A DNA stretch of 36,674 bases from Campylobacterales bacterium. GTDB lineage: Bacteria > Campylobacterota > Campylobacteria > Campylobacterales > Nautiliaceae. The stretch is taken from contig JALVWY010000088.1 of NCBI GenBank assembly GCA_027023105.1, forward strand, positions 1 through 36,674, read 5' to 3'. Below the pieces are notes generated by a model. That model was not told where the DNA came from. It did no database searches and saw nothing but the letters and a program-made list of their open reading frames with translations. Numbering within the stretch: the stretch's first letter is position 1; each line of letters begins with the position of its first letter. This document shows, piece after piece, positions 8,677-16,095 of the stretch. Made by a program: the position numbers and the translations under genes.

Positions 8677-9696
8677 ATGGCAAAAACAAAAATTGCAATA
8701 AACGGACTTGGAAGAATCGGAAAAATGGTTCTTTGGCATTATATAATCAATAAACCTGAAAATGTAGAAATCGTAGCGGCAAACGGAGGAAGCGGAACAG
8801 CTGAGGATTTAGCTTATATGCTTAAATTTGACAGCGTTCACGGAAAATTTCCGGCTGAAATTTCTTATACAGACGACACTTTAAAAGTAGGAGACACAGA
8901 AATTAAACTTGTAACGGGAAGAGACCCTGAAACTTTACCTTGGGCTGAGCTTGGTGTTGATATCGTTCTTGAATGCACAGGACACTTTACAAAAAGAGAC
9001 GACGCGGCAAAACATTTAAAAGCGGGTGCAAAAAAAGTTATTATTTCAGCTCCTAGTAAAGATGCCGAACTTACAGTGGTTCTTGGTGTAAATCAAAACG
9101 AATATGACCCTGCTAAACACGATGTAATTTCAAATGCTTCTTGCACAACAAACTCACTGGCTCCTGCTATCAAAGTTTTAAATGACGCTTTTGGAATTGA
9201 CAGCGCACTTGTTACAACCGTTCATGCTTATACATCTTCTCAAGCAATTGTGGACAGAAAAGCTCCCGGAAAACACAGAAGAGGAAGAGCTGCTGCTGCA
9301 AATATTATCCCTACAACAACCGGAGCTGCAATAGCTACAACAAAAGTTATTCCTGAACTTGTTGGTAAAATGAATGCAAGAGCCCTTAGAGTTCCTGTAA
9401 CAGACGGGGCAATTACAGATATTTCAGCAACACTAAAAAAAGATGTAACAGAAGAAGAAGTAAATAAAGCTTTTGAAGATGCAATGAACGGTGAATTAAA
9501 AGGAATCTTGGAAATAACTCATGATGAAGTGGTTTCTAAAGATATCATTAACAATCCTCATTCAAGCATAATTGACGGACTTTCAACAATGGTGGTTGAA
9601 GGAAATAAAGTTAAAGTTTATGCATGGTATGATAATGAGTTCGGATATTCTGGAAGACTTCTTGAAGTAGCTGATTTTATAGCTTCAAAATTTTAA
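8677..9696 (+). CDS. gapA: Type I glyceraldehyde-3-phosphate dehydrogenase, altered cofactor loop
   Basis: Interconverts glyceraldehyde-3-phosphate and 1,3-bisphosphoglycerate in glycolysis/gluconeogenesis. The 339-residue protein has the Rossmann motif INGLGRIG (residues 8-15), the active site ISNASCTTNS with nucleophile Cys156, a TTVHAYTSSQ histidine, the S-loop RRGRAAAANIIPTTTGAA and WYDNEFGYS near the end. The loop after the second beta strand reads VAANGGSGTAEDL, where common NAD-dependent enzymes (E. coli, C. jejuni) have VAINDxxD. The Asp that binds the adenosine ribose hydroxyls is therefore Gly; this is seen in NADP-tolerant variants and suggests NADP use. The gene stands alone between a divergent promoter region and its own terminator. 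Confidence 0.96.
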   Translation: MAKTKIAINGLGRIGKMVLWHYIINKPENVEIVAANGGSGTAEDLAYMLKFDSVHGKFPAEISYTDDTLKVGDTEIKLVTGRDPETLPWAELGVDIVLECTGHFTKRDDAAKHLKAGAKKVIISAPSKDAELTVVLGVNQNEYDPAKHDVISNASCTTNSLAPAIKVLNDAFGIDSALVTTVHAYTSSQAIVDRKAPGKHRRGRAAAANIIPTTTGAAIATTKVIPELVGKMNARALRVPVTDGAITDISATLKKDVTEEEVNKAFEDAMNGELKGILEITHDEVVSKDIINNPHSSIIDGLSTMVVEGNKVKVYAWYDNEFGYSGRLLEVADFIASKF

Positions 9697-9714
9697 GGGA
9701 TTTCTCCCTTTTTT
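9695..9714 (+). terminator. Rho-independent terminator of gapA
   Basis: AAGGGA, loop TTTC, TCCCTT, then a run of T. The stem begins inside the gapA stop codon. The stem is only 6 bp, but the T tract and position are as expected. Confidence 0.7.
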
Positions 9715-9822
9715 AATTTTTATATTTATTATTAGTGGATTGATAAATATTATTTAACACTTTTCACTTAAAACTTGAAACTTTTTCTCTATTACCGGCA
9801 TTTATTTTACCCATTAACCATA

Positions 9823-10563
9823 TCAACTTTTAGCAAGCTTGCTTATATAAGCATTTGAAACACCTAAAAATCTTGCCACTTCACTATATTTGTATCCGTT
9901 TGCTTTTGCAGCTTTTATAGCCTCTTTTTTATCTTTAAATTCTTCAAAAAATTCGGGAAGTTTTTTTCTTATAACTTTAAGCTCTCCATCAACCATTACA
10001 ATTTTAGGTTCTTTATAAATTTCATCAACAATATGTTTACCAAGGGGTTTATTCAGCCGGTTTATATATTCTTCAAGCGGTTTTGTTAAGATTTTGCTCT
10101 CTCTTATGATTTCGTTAAATTTTGTATTTTTAAGTCTAAGCGCTAAAGACTGATATTCCCATTTTTTTATATCTTTTACCAATCCTAAAGAAAGAGCATT
10201 TCTTTCTATATATTTTACAACATTCCAAAAATGTTCTTCATCAAAAAGCATATAACTATCAAATCTGCCTTTCCACAAATGCCCTACTCTTTTACTTTTA
10301 AAATTATACCAAGCGGCATACGCTGAATTTAAAAGTCTCATAGCTTCGCTTAAATTGTCTTTATGTGTCTGTATTAAAACATGATAATGAGTCGGCAAAA
10401 TTGTAAAAGCGTGAATGGTTACATTATAGTCATATGTAATTTTCAAAAGAAGTTCCAAAAATTTATGATAATCCTCTTTTTCAATAAAAACTTCGCTGTT
10501 ATTTACACCCCTATTTACAATATGATAAATACCAGCTTCATTAACTCTGAGTTTCCTTGCCAT
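9823..10563 (-). CDS. REP-associated type (IS200-like Y1) transposase
   Basis: A 246-residue single-strand DNA transposase of the Y1/TnpA-REP family. The N-terminal domain opens ARKLRVNEAGIYHIVNRGVN, carries the metal-binding His-x-His as PTHYHVLIQ (His59, His61), candidate nucleophile tyrosines Tyr82/Tyr86 in LLNSAYAAWYNF, and the family signature HLWKGRFDSYML and VVKYIERNAL. Residues about 200-246 form a helix-turn-helix (YKYSEVARFLGVSNAYISKLAKS), common in this group. AAAGG lies 6 nt before the ATG. No IS200-type ends, REP palindromes or target duplications were recognised on either side, so it looks like a resident single-copy gene rather than a fresh insertion. The 126 bases towards gapA hold only the gapA terminator. 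Confidence 0.88.
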   Translation of the reverse strand: MARKLRVNEAGIYHIVNRGVNNSEVFIEKEDYHKFLELLLKITYDYNVTIHAFTILPTHYHVLIQTHKDNLSEAMRLLNSAYAAWYNFKSKRVGHLWKGRFDSYMLFDEEHFWNVVKYIERNALSLGLVKDIKKWEYQSLALRLKNTKFNEIIRESKILTKPLEEYINRLNKPLGKHIVDEIYKEPKIVMVDGELKVIRKKLPEFFEEFKDKKEAIKAAKANGYKYSEVARFLGVSNAYISKLAKS

Positions 10564-10616
10564 TTTTTACCTTTTTTTTAATAATTTTACATAAATTTTA
10601 CATAAATTTCAACTTT

Positions 10617-11048
10617 TTATATTTTTTCAACCCTTACAATTTTATATCCGTTTTTAATAATTCTTACCCTGTCCCCTATATTTATTTTAACACCTTTTAC
10701 AATCACCACTATATTTTTACCGTTATCAAGTTTAATAAAAAGCTCCTCTCCATTGGCTTTATCCGCCTCATATCCTGCAAAAGCACCTGTAAGACCTCCT
10801 ATTAAAGTTGAAAGGATATTACCTTTTCCGTTTCCAAGCATACTTCCAAGTACAGTACCGCTATATGCTCCTACCATTGTTCCGCTTCCGTCATCTTTAA
10901 TAATTACTTTTTTAATACCCTGAACCGTTCCCGTTTGATATGTTAAAACTTCATTTGTATTATTAAGACTGACTTCATTTGAATTATATAATTGAGAACA
11001 TCCTGTCAATATAAAGGCTAATGCAATTAAAAATATTTTTACTTTCAT
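10617..11048 (-). CDS. Glycine-zipper outer-membrane lipoprotein, SlyB/Pcp-like
   Basis: A 143-residue lipoprotein. The signal is MKVKIFLIALAFILTGC with Cys17 as lipidation site. The middle (about residues 55-92) is a glycine-zipper two-helix segment (GTMVGAYSGTVLGSMLG and LIGGLTGAFAGYEADK) typical of SlyB/Pcp proteins. A C-terminal beta-rich domain (IKLDNGKNIVVIVKGVKINIGDRVRII) is also as in SlyB. SlyB proteins stabilise outer-membrane proteins and lipids under stress. Its ATG overlaps the pqiC stop by four bases, so it is the last gene of the Pqi operon. Confidence 0.8.
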   Translation of the reverse strand: MKVKIFLIALAFILTGCSQLYNSNEVSLNNTNEVLTYQTGTVQGIKKVIIKDDGSGTMVGAYSGTVLGSMLGNGKGNILSTLIGGLTGAFAGYEADKANGEELFIKLDNGKNIVVIVKGVKINIGDRVRIIKNGYKIVRVEKI

Positions 11049-11542
11049 TTAATATCCTTTGCTATGATTTTTATAAATTTTTTTAAAATTTCATTAATAC
11101 ATTTATAATTTTCGCCGCATTTTTCAGATAAAGAAACTTTTTTAAACAAAAGATTACTGTTTTTAATAAAAAACCTTCCGTTTAATATAATTTTATCATC
11201 TTTTAAATAAAAATCATCTATTTTTATATTAATAATCTCTTTTGGCTTTATATTCATTCCAAACGGATATGAATAAACATAAGGGTCATTTAATATATTT
11301 GAAAGCATTGTCACAAAAACATTTTTAATATCTTTTGAAATATAAATCCCTGTGTGAACAAGCTTTGAATTTTTAAGTTTCATAACTTCCAAATCACTCA
11401 TATATAAAGGCAAATCAACCTCATTTATTCCTATTGGCTTTTGAATGCTCTTTAGAGGTTTTTGCGTTGTATTTATATATACAAATGTCTTTTGGCTACA
11501 TCCCAAAAAAATAAATAAAATTAAAATCTGTAAAATTTTCAT
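11045..11542 (-). CDS. pqiC: PqiC-like lipoprotein of the Pqi lipid-transport system
   Basis: A 165-residue outer-membrane lipoprotein. The signal MKILQILILFIFLGC gives Cys15 as lipidation site. The rest resembles the ABC-transport auxiliary (PqiC/YmbA) fold: an early VDLPLYMSDLEVM segment and IKIDDFYLKDDKIILNGRFFI. GGAG lies 6 nt before ATG 11542; a TTG four codons earlier is on the ribosome site and is rejected. In E. coli PqiC sits under the outer membrane at the end of the PqiB tunnel. Sequence similarity is weak, so the call leans on position directly after pqiB. Confidence 0.75.
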   Translation of the reverse strand: MKILQILILFIFLGCSQKTFVYINTTQKPLKSIQKPIGINEVDLPLYMSDLEVMKLKNSKLVHTGIYISKDIKNVFVTMLSNILNDPYVYSYPFGMNIKPKEIINIKIDDFYLKDDKIILNGRFFIKNSNLLFKKVSLSEKCGENYKCINEILKKFIKIIAKDIK

Positions 11543-11543
11543 A

Positions 11544-13118
11544 TCAATCTCCAAAAATAAGTGAATTTGGTTTTTTATCCAGTTTATCTATAAACTGATT
11601 TAAATTAAGCAGTGTTTTATCCAAATCATAAAGCGTTTTAGAGGCTTTATCATAAAACACAGAATTTTTATTATAGCTTTTTATCAAAACATTTAAATTC
11701 TTGCTCAAATCATTAATATTTTTAAATGTTGTGTGCAGATTTTTATTATTATCTTTTAAAACAACTCTTACACTCTCACTTGTTTTTGTAATAGAATTAA
11801 ACATTTTATTAAGATTCGGTGTTGTTGTAACCAAAAACTTATTAACATTTTCCATACTCTTTTTTAAAGGAAGAGAGTTTAATTTATCCAAAAATTTATT
11901 GAGCTTAACCATTAAAGAAATATTTTTCTTTTTAATTACAGGAATAATAAAAGTGTTGTTTTCTTTTTCATATTTATCTTTTTTATTGTCAAACATAAAA
12001 GAGATATAAGCATCATCAATTACAGGTAAAGGAGAATTTACATATGCTTTCATTCCTTTATCTAAAAGTTTTTTTATATCATCTTCTCCAAACGCCCCTA
12101 AATCCAATTTTATTAAAACATCAGAAATCAGCTTATCTGTTTTAATATCAAAATATGAATTTATATTCTTTATATATCCTACTTTAAAACCTTTGAATTT
12201 AACAATGTCTCCGATATTAAATAAAGAATTATAATTATTAACCAACTTAACCGAAACCAAAACATATTTATGTTTTTTTCCCAATCTGTTCTCAAATGCT
12301 TCCATTTTAGACGGATATAATTTATATTTCTTTTTTGTCAGATTATTTTCAAAAGGAGTATCAAAAGCAATTCCCCCAAATATCATCTCTTTAAGCCCTG
12401 GCAGAGCCATTTGCAGTTTATTGTCTTTTAGTGAAAAACTTATTTTTTTCAGATTCCAAAATTTAGTGGAACTGTTAATCAAAAATGCATATTTTTTTTG
12501 AATTGAAATAATAATTTTAAATTTTTTATTTTTTAAAAGCTCTATTTTTCTAATAGTCCCTACTTTCATCTGCTTATAATAAACAGGAAGTTTATCACTA
12601 AGCCCGTATGTATTATCCGCTAAAAGCGTAATAATTTTACCGTTAAGAATTTTGGCATCCAACGGAGGTTCGTTTAAACCTTTAAATCTCTCTTTTGTAA
12701 AATCCCCTGTTTTTGCATACATTTGAATATAAGGACCGTTTAATAAAGCATCAAGCCCTTTTACTTCCCCTATTCCTATTTTCGGTCTTACCACCCAAAA
12801 TTTTGTTGTAAAATTTAAAAAAGGTTTCATATCCTTATGCATTCTGACAAACACCAAAACACCCTCTTTATTTTTTAAAATAGAAACTTTTTCTACAATT
12901 CCAACTTTTACATCCCTGAATTTCACAATAGAGCGCTTTGGCTCAAGTCCGCCGCTGTTTTTAAATTCTATTTTGATTAAAGGTCCGAGATTTGTATAAT
13001 ACTTAAAAACAAGCCATCCTGCCACAATAATAGAGATAAGAGGAATTAACCATACTAAAATATTTATCTCTTTTTTTCTTATCTGAACTTCAACCATCTC
13101 TTCATTTACATTTTTCAC
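11544..13118 (-). CDS. pqiB: PqiB-like MCE-domain protein
   Basis: Periplasm-spanning lipid tunnel anchored in the inner membrane. The 524-residue protein has one N-terminal membrane helix (about 20-40, LVWLIPLISIIVAGWLVF) followed by three MCE domains starting near residues 45, 160 and 290 (IEFKNSGGLEPKRSIVKFRDVKVGIVEKV; LLADNTYGLSDKLPVYYKQMKVGTI; YNSLFNIGDIVKFKGFKVGYI), and a helical C-terminal region that forms the needle. The start is GTG 13118 with AAAGG 7 nt upstream; the overlap with the preceding pqiA is 17 bases. Three MCE domains and the PqiA neighbours separate it from single-MCE MlaD. Confidence 0.9.
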   Translation of the reverse strand: MKNVNEEMVEVQIRKKEINILVWLIPLISIIVAGWLVFKYYTNLGPLIKIEFKNSGGLEPKRSIVKFRDVKVGIVEKVSILKNKEGVLVFVRMHKDMKPFLNFTTKFWVVRPKIGIGEVKGLDALLNGPYIQMYAKTGDFTKERFKGLNEPPLDAKILNGKIITLLADNTYGLSDKLPVYYKQMKVGTIRKIELLKNKKFKIIISIQKKYAFLINSSTKFWNLKKISFSLKDNKLQMALPGLKEMIFGGIAFDTPFENNLTKKKYKLYPSKMEAFENRLGKKHKYVLVSVKLVNNYNSLFNIGDIVKFKGFKVGYIKNINSYFDIKTDKLISDVLIKLDLGAFGEDDIKKLLDKGMKAYVNSPLPVIDDAYISFMFDNKKDKYEKENNTFIIPVIKKKNISLMVKLNKFLDKLNSLPLKKSMENVNKFLVTTTPNLNKMFNSITKTSESVRVVLKDNNKNLHTTFKNINDLSKNLNVLIKSYNKNSVFYDKASKTLYDLDKTLLNLNQFIDKLDKKPNSLIFGD

Positions 13119-13680
13119 TAATTAACCTTTCATCAAAACTTAAAGATGATAAAATCAAAAATATCACCATAATCAAAAAATAAAAAGCCCCGTCTTTTGG
13201 AACAACAGAAACGCTTGCAAAATGCACCATTACCGCTAAAACAAAAACAACAAAAACATCAAGCAAAGACCAAGGACCCGAAACTTCTATGAATTTATAA
13301 AGCCTTTTTTTAAATTTAATAAACTTACACGATTTTATATCAATAATCAAATAAAAAAGTATAACAAATTTTAATAACGGAATTAAAACGGAAGCCAAAA
13401 AAACAATAATGGCAATAGGCACATCCCCGTCTTGCCAAAGCTCAAATATTCCACTTATAATCGTATTATTTGTAGAAGTGGCAAGTTTATTTGTTTGCAA
13501 TATAGGCTCAATATTTGCCGGAATATAAAAAACAATAGATGAGATTAAAAAAGCAAAAGAATTATAAACTGATATATAACTTTTCTTTACCTTAAATCCG
13601 CATCTTTTGCAATAAATATCATTCCCTTCATTTGTAAATCCGCAGTGCGGACATCTTACATATCTTCCCATATCTCCCAT
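13102..13680 (-). CDS. pqiA: PqiA-domain membrane protein, second half
   Basis: A 192-residue inner-membrane protein with an N-terminal zinc ribbon (CPHCGF and CKRCGF, residues about 9-28) and four predicted membrane helices. The PqiA signature is present in ISGIFELWQDGDVPIAIIVFLASVLIPLLKF and WSLLDVFVVFVLAVMVHF. Its N-terminus overlaps the 3' end of the first PqiA gene by 25 bases. E. coli PqiA is one chain with two such domains; here the domains are separate genes, each with its own zinc ribbon, start and ribosome site, so this is a natural split and not a frameshift. PqiA supplies the membrane part below the PqiB tunnel. Confidence 0.88.
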   Translation of the reverse strand: MGDMGRYVRCPHCGFTNEGNDIYCKRCGFKVKKSYISVYNSFAFLISSIVFYIPANIEPILQTNKLATSTNNTIISGIFELWQDGDVPIAIIVFLASVLIPLLKFVILFYLIIDIKSCKFIKFKKRLYKFIEVSGPWSLLDVFVVFVLAVMVHFASVSVVPKDGAFYFLIMVIFLILSSLSFDERLISEKCK

Positions 13681-14264
13681 AAAGATTCCACCTTTAAAAA
13701 TTTTATAATATAAATCAAAAAACCCAAAAACAATATATAAACCAAAAATCCGCCCCTGAAATCAACATCTGCAACATTCAAAAGTTTTATAACAGAGACC
13801 AAAACGGCAATCAAAAATATATCCGTAAAACACCAATCTTTTAAAACAGTAATAATTACCAAAAGATTTTTGGCAAATTTTTTATCAAATCCTGAAATAA
13901 AAAGCAAGGATAACATAAATAAAACAACTGTAAAAATAAAAGGAAATAAAATTACACTGAAAAATACAAATAAAGACAAAGAAACATATCCTTTAGAAAA
14001 AAGAAAAATAAAAGAGTTAATTATTTCAAGATTTTCTTCATATCCTGCAATATTAATATGAATAATAGGCAGTAACATTGCCAATACAAAAAAAACAATC
14101 ATAGCAATAGAAAAATTAAAAAGTCTGTATTTTACACAGTTAGTAGATTCATAAAGCCTTTTATTGCATACAGGACAAAAAGCCACCTCTTTTTGTTTAA
14201 GTTCTTTTTTTTCCAAAACATTTTCACATCTTGGACAAATAATAATATTTTTTTCATTTTTCAT
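13656..14264 (-). CDS. pqiA: PqiA-domain membrane protein, first half
   Basis: A 202-residue inner-membrane protein. It has an N-terminal zinc ribbon (ICPRCENV and FCPVCNKRL, residues about 9-38), then four membrane helices with the PqiA pattern (LPIIHINIAGYEENLEIINS, FIFLFSKGYVSLSLFVFFSVILFPFIFTV-like, WCFTDIFLIAVLVSVIKL). It is the first gene of the Pqi operon. Its ATG comes only 15 bases after the stop of the upstream nuclease gene, and the spacer shows no recognisable Shine-Dalgarno sequence or -10 box, unlike the other genes here. Confidence 0.87.
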   Translation of the reverse strand: MKNEKNIIICPRCENVLEKKELKQKEVAFCPVCNKRLYESTNCVKYRLFNFSIAMIVFFVLAMLLPIIHINIAGYEENLEIINSFIFLFSKGYVSLSLFVFFSVILFPFIFTVVLFMLSLLFISGFDKKFAKNLLVIITVLKDWCFTDIFLIAVLVSVIKLLNVADVDFRGGFLVYILFLGFLIYIIKFLKVESLWEIWEDM

Positions 14265-14279
14265 AAGGAATTAAATTTT

Positions 14280-15467
14280 TCAAATTTGAACTCCATAAAA
14301 TTGATACAATTTAGATTTATCTATCAAAATAGAATTTTCTTTTAATTTTTTTTCTCTTTTTTCCAACAATAAATCAAGAAGTCGCTTTTTTTCATTATCA
14401 GTTGCTAAATGTATTTTTCTATGACAATTTGGACATAAAGCCACTAAATTATCTACAACATCAATACTAACATCAAATTCATTTCTTTTAGAAAATGGAA
14501 TTAAATGATGGGCTTCTACATACTTTTGATTATTTGCTTTTGATATAAAAGTTATATGATCATTATTTATTTCACATTCATAATTTGCTTTCGCTTTTGC
14601 TTCTTCTTTTACATTTACATTAGAATAAATCACTTCATCTTCACTATCAAAATCAAAATACTGTAATCTATACTCTTTTGCCTTTTCTAATTTTTCCTCT
14701 TTTGAAAGCCCTTTTATTGATAAAGCAAATTCATTTATTTCTAAATTTTTAGTTTTTAAATTATTTTCAATCCCTTTATAATCTTCATCATAAAAAACAA
14801 ATCCATCATCACTCTTTAAAATTTTATGTTTTATAACTTGATAATATTCAATTAAAAAAGGTCTAAAAAAACCATAATTTCCAGCATAATATTCTAACGA
14901 AAGTCTAAATTGATCATTTTTTGTATGAGATTCTTTTTGTAAAATTCTTGGATTATAATTGAAACTAAAACCTAATAAATTATACATTGTATTTAATTTT
15001 CTTTTGGTTATTTCATCATCTTTTGCAATATCTATACTAAAAAGTTTAGCTGTGAAATCTAAACTTCCTCTACCATCCATAAATCCAATTAAAAACCATT
15101 TTTTAAAATCATCATCTAAATCTATTAAATATTTTTCAATAACTCCATAAATTTTATTATTATCTATATCATTTTCTAAAACTACACTAACACCCAACAA
15201 CTTTTTTCTATTAAATTGATAATCTATATCATTATTTAATTCAACTTGAAACTCTTTACCCAAAAATTTTTGTAATTTTTCTTTATGCTCTATATAAAAC
15301 TTTTTTATATTTTTAGTTAAAACTTTTTCACTTTTAGAACCAAATTTATAAGCACTATATGCTAAAATAATTTTAGAATCTTTACTTATCATTGGCCAAG
15401 CATATATCATACCTAATAAAAAAGCTGATTTTTCATCAAAACAATTTAGCAGTTGGCTTAACTTCAC
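14280..15467 (-). CDS. Putative restriction endonuclease, LAGLIDADG-like plus HNH
   Basis: A 395-residue protein ending a restriction-modification cassette. Residues 124-135 read WFLIGFMDGRGS, a close match to the LAGLIDADG consensus (LAGFIDGEGSF), with a weaker related AFLLGMIYAW at 15-24. The acidic catalytic residue at motif position 8 is Arg, so this part probably only binds DNA. Residues about 295-355 form an HNH nuclease: NYECEIN, EAHHLIPF (His320/His321), then NLVALCPNCHRKIHL with Asn340, Cys345, Cys348, His349 and His353. The start is GTG 15467, 5 nt behind AAGGAG, overlapping the upstream methyltransferase by 32 bases. Restriction function is inferred from the two linked methyltransferases; a homing-type nuclease is the alternative. 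Confidence 0.75.
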   Translation of the reverse strand: MKLSQLLNCFDEKSAFLLGMIYAWPMISKDSKIILAYSAYKFGSKSEKVLTKNIKKFYIEHKEKLQKFLGKEFQVELNNDIDYQFNRKKLLGVSVVLENDIDNNKIYGVIEKYLIDLDDDFKKWFLIGFMDGRGSLDFTAKLFSIDIAKDDEITKRKLNTMYNLLGFSFNYNPRILQKESHTKNDQFRLSLEYYAGNYGFFRPFLIEYYQVIKHKILKSDDGFVFYDEDYKGIENNLKTKNLEINEFALSIKGLSKEEKLEKAKEYRLQYFDFDSEDEVIYSNVNVKEEAKAKANYECEINNDHITFISKANNQKYVEAHHLIPFSKRNEFDVSIDVVDNLVALCPNCHRKIHLATDNEKKRLLDLLLEKREKKLKENSILIDKSKLYQFYGVQI

Positions 15468-16095
15468 TTACTCTCCTTTTTGTAATCTCTACAAATTCAG
15501 AATTTATATCCCCTACTATAAATTTACGATTTAATTTTTTAGCGGCTACGGCTGTAGTCCCACTTCCTACAAATGGGTCACATACTAAATCCCCTTGATT
15601 TGAACTTACTTCTATTAAATATTCAAAAAGTTTAAGAGGCTTTTGAGTTGGATGAATTTTGCTACTTCCATTTGGGAATCTAACTACACTATTTTTATAA
15701 TGCTCATTAAATACCGCTCCTCTTTTTTTGAAATACACAAATGTTTCAATCCCACTCATCCATACATGTTGACAATTCATAGGAGATGGATTTGTTTTTT
15801 CCCATATCATTAGCCTTGTAGTAAGTCCAACTTCATCAAAAAATTGAAAAATTTGACTAACCTGTTCTTTTCCACAAAAAATATATCCACTTCCCTTCGT
15901 AACTCTATAAACTTCTTCTAAAAATTTATCTAATTTAAATGTCATTGTATTTGCTTCTTTTTTGTCTAATACTCTAAGTCCATTTGATTTTTTATTCACT
16001 TTTTCATACGGGATATCAGTAAGCATTAAATCTATACTATTTTTATCTAAATCTCTAAGTAATTCTATCGCATCTTTACACTCTATTCGATTCAT
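15436..16095 (-). CDS. Beta-class DNA N6-adenine/N4-cytosine methyltransferase
   Basis: A 219-residue SAM-dependent DNA methyltransferase. Catalytic motif IV comes first (TDIPY, residues about 26-30; Ile replaces the usual Pro of DPPY), and the SAM site motif I lies near the C-terminus (DPFVGSGTTAVAA), preceded by HPTQKPLKLFEYLI. This order defines the beta class. AAGGA lies 5 nt before the ATG. It overlaps the C5 methyltransferase by 20 bases and the nuclease by 32. Two methyltransferases of different chemistry in one cassette usually protect the two strands of an asymmetric site, as in HphI-type systems (general knowledge); the actual site cannot be read here. N6A and N4C cannot be told apart by eye. 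Confidence 0.88.
   Translation of the reverse strand: MNRIECKDAIELLRDLDKNSIDLMLTDIPYEKVNKKSNGLRVLDKKEANTMTFKLDKFLEEVYRVTKGSGYIFCGKEQVSQIFQFFDEVGLTTRLMIWEKTNPSPMNCQHVWMSGIETFVYFKKRGAVFNEHYKNSVVRFPNGSSKIHPTQKPLKLFEYLIEVSSNQGDLVCDPFVGSGTTAVAAKKLNRKFIVGDINSEFVEITKRRVSEVKPTAKLF

Noticed and set aside
10584-10605. Insertion-sequence end or operator from the 11-bp direct repeat
   Set aside because: Only two AT-rich copies with no match on the other side of the transposase gene; likely chance in AT-rich DNA.
11701-12009. 102-codon plus-strand open frame inside pqiB
   Set aside because: Antisense to a clear MCE gene, no ribosome site, hydrophobic only because the opposite strand is Lys/Asn-rich.
13102-14264. 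Frameshifted single pqiA
   Set aside because: Each half has its own zinc ribbon, start codon and four membrane helices, so they are two genuine genes.
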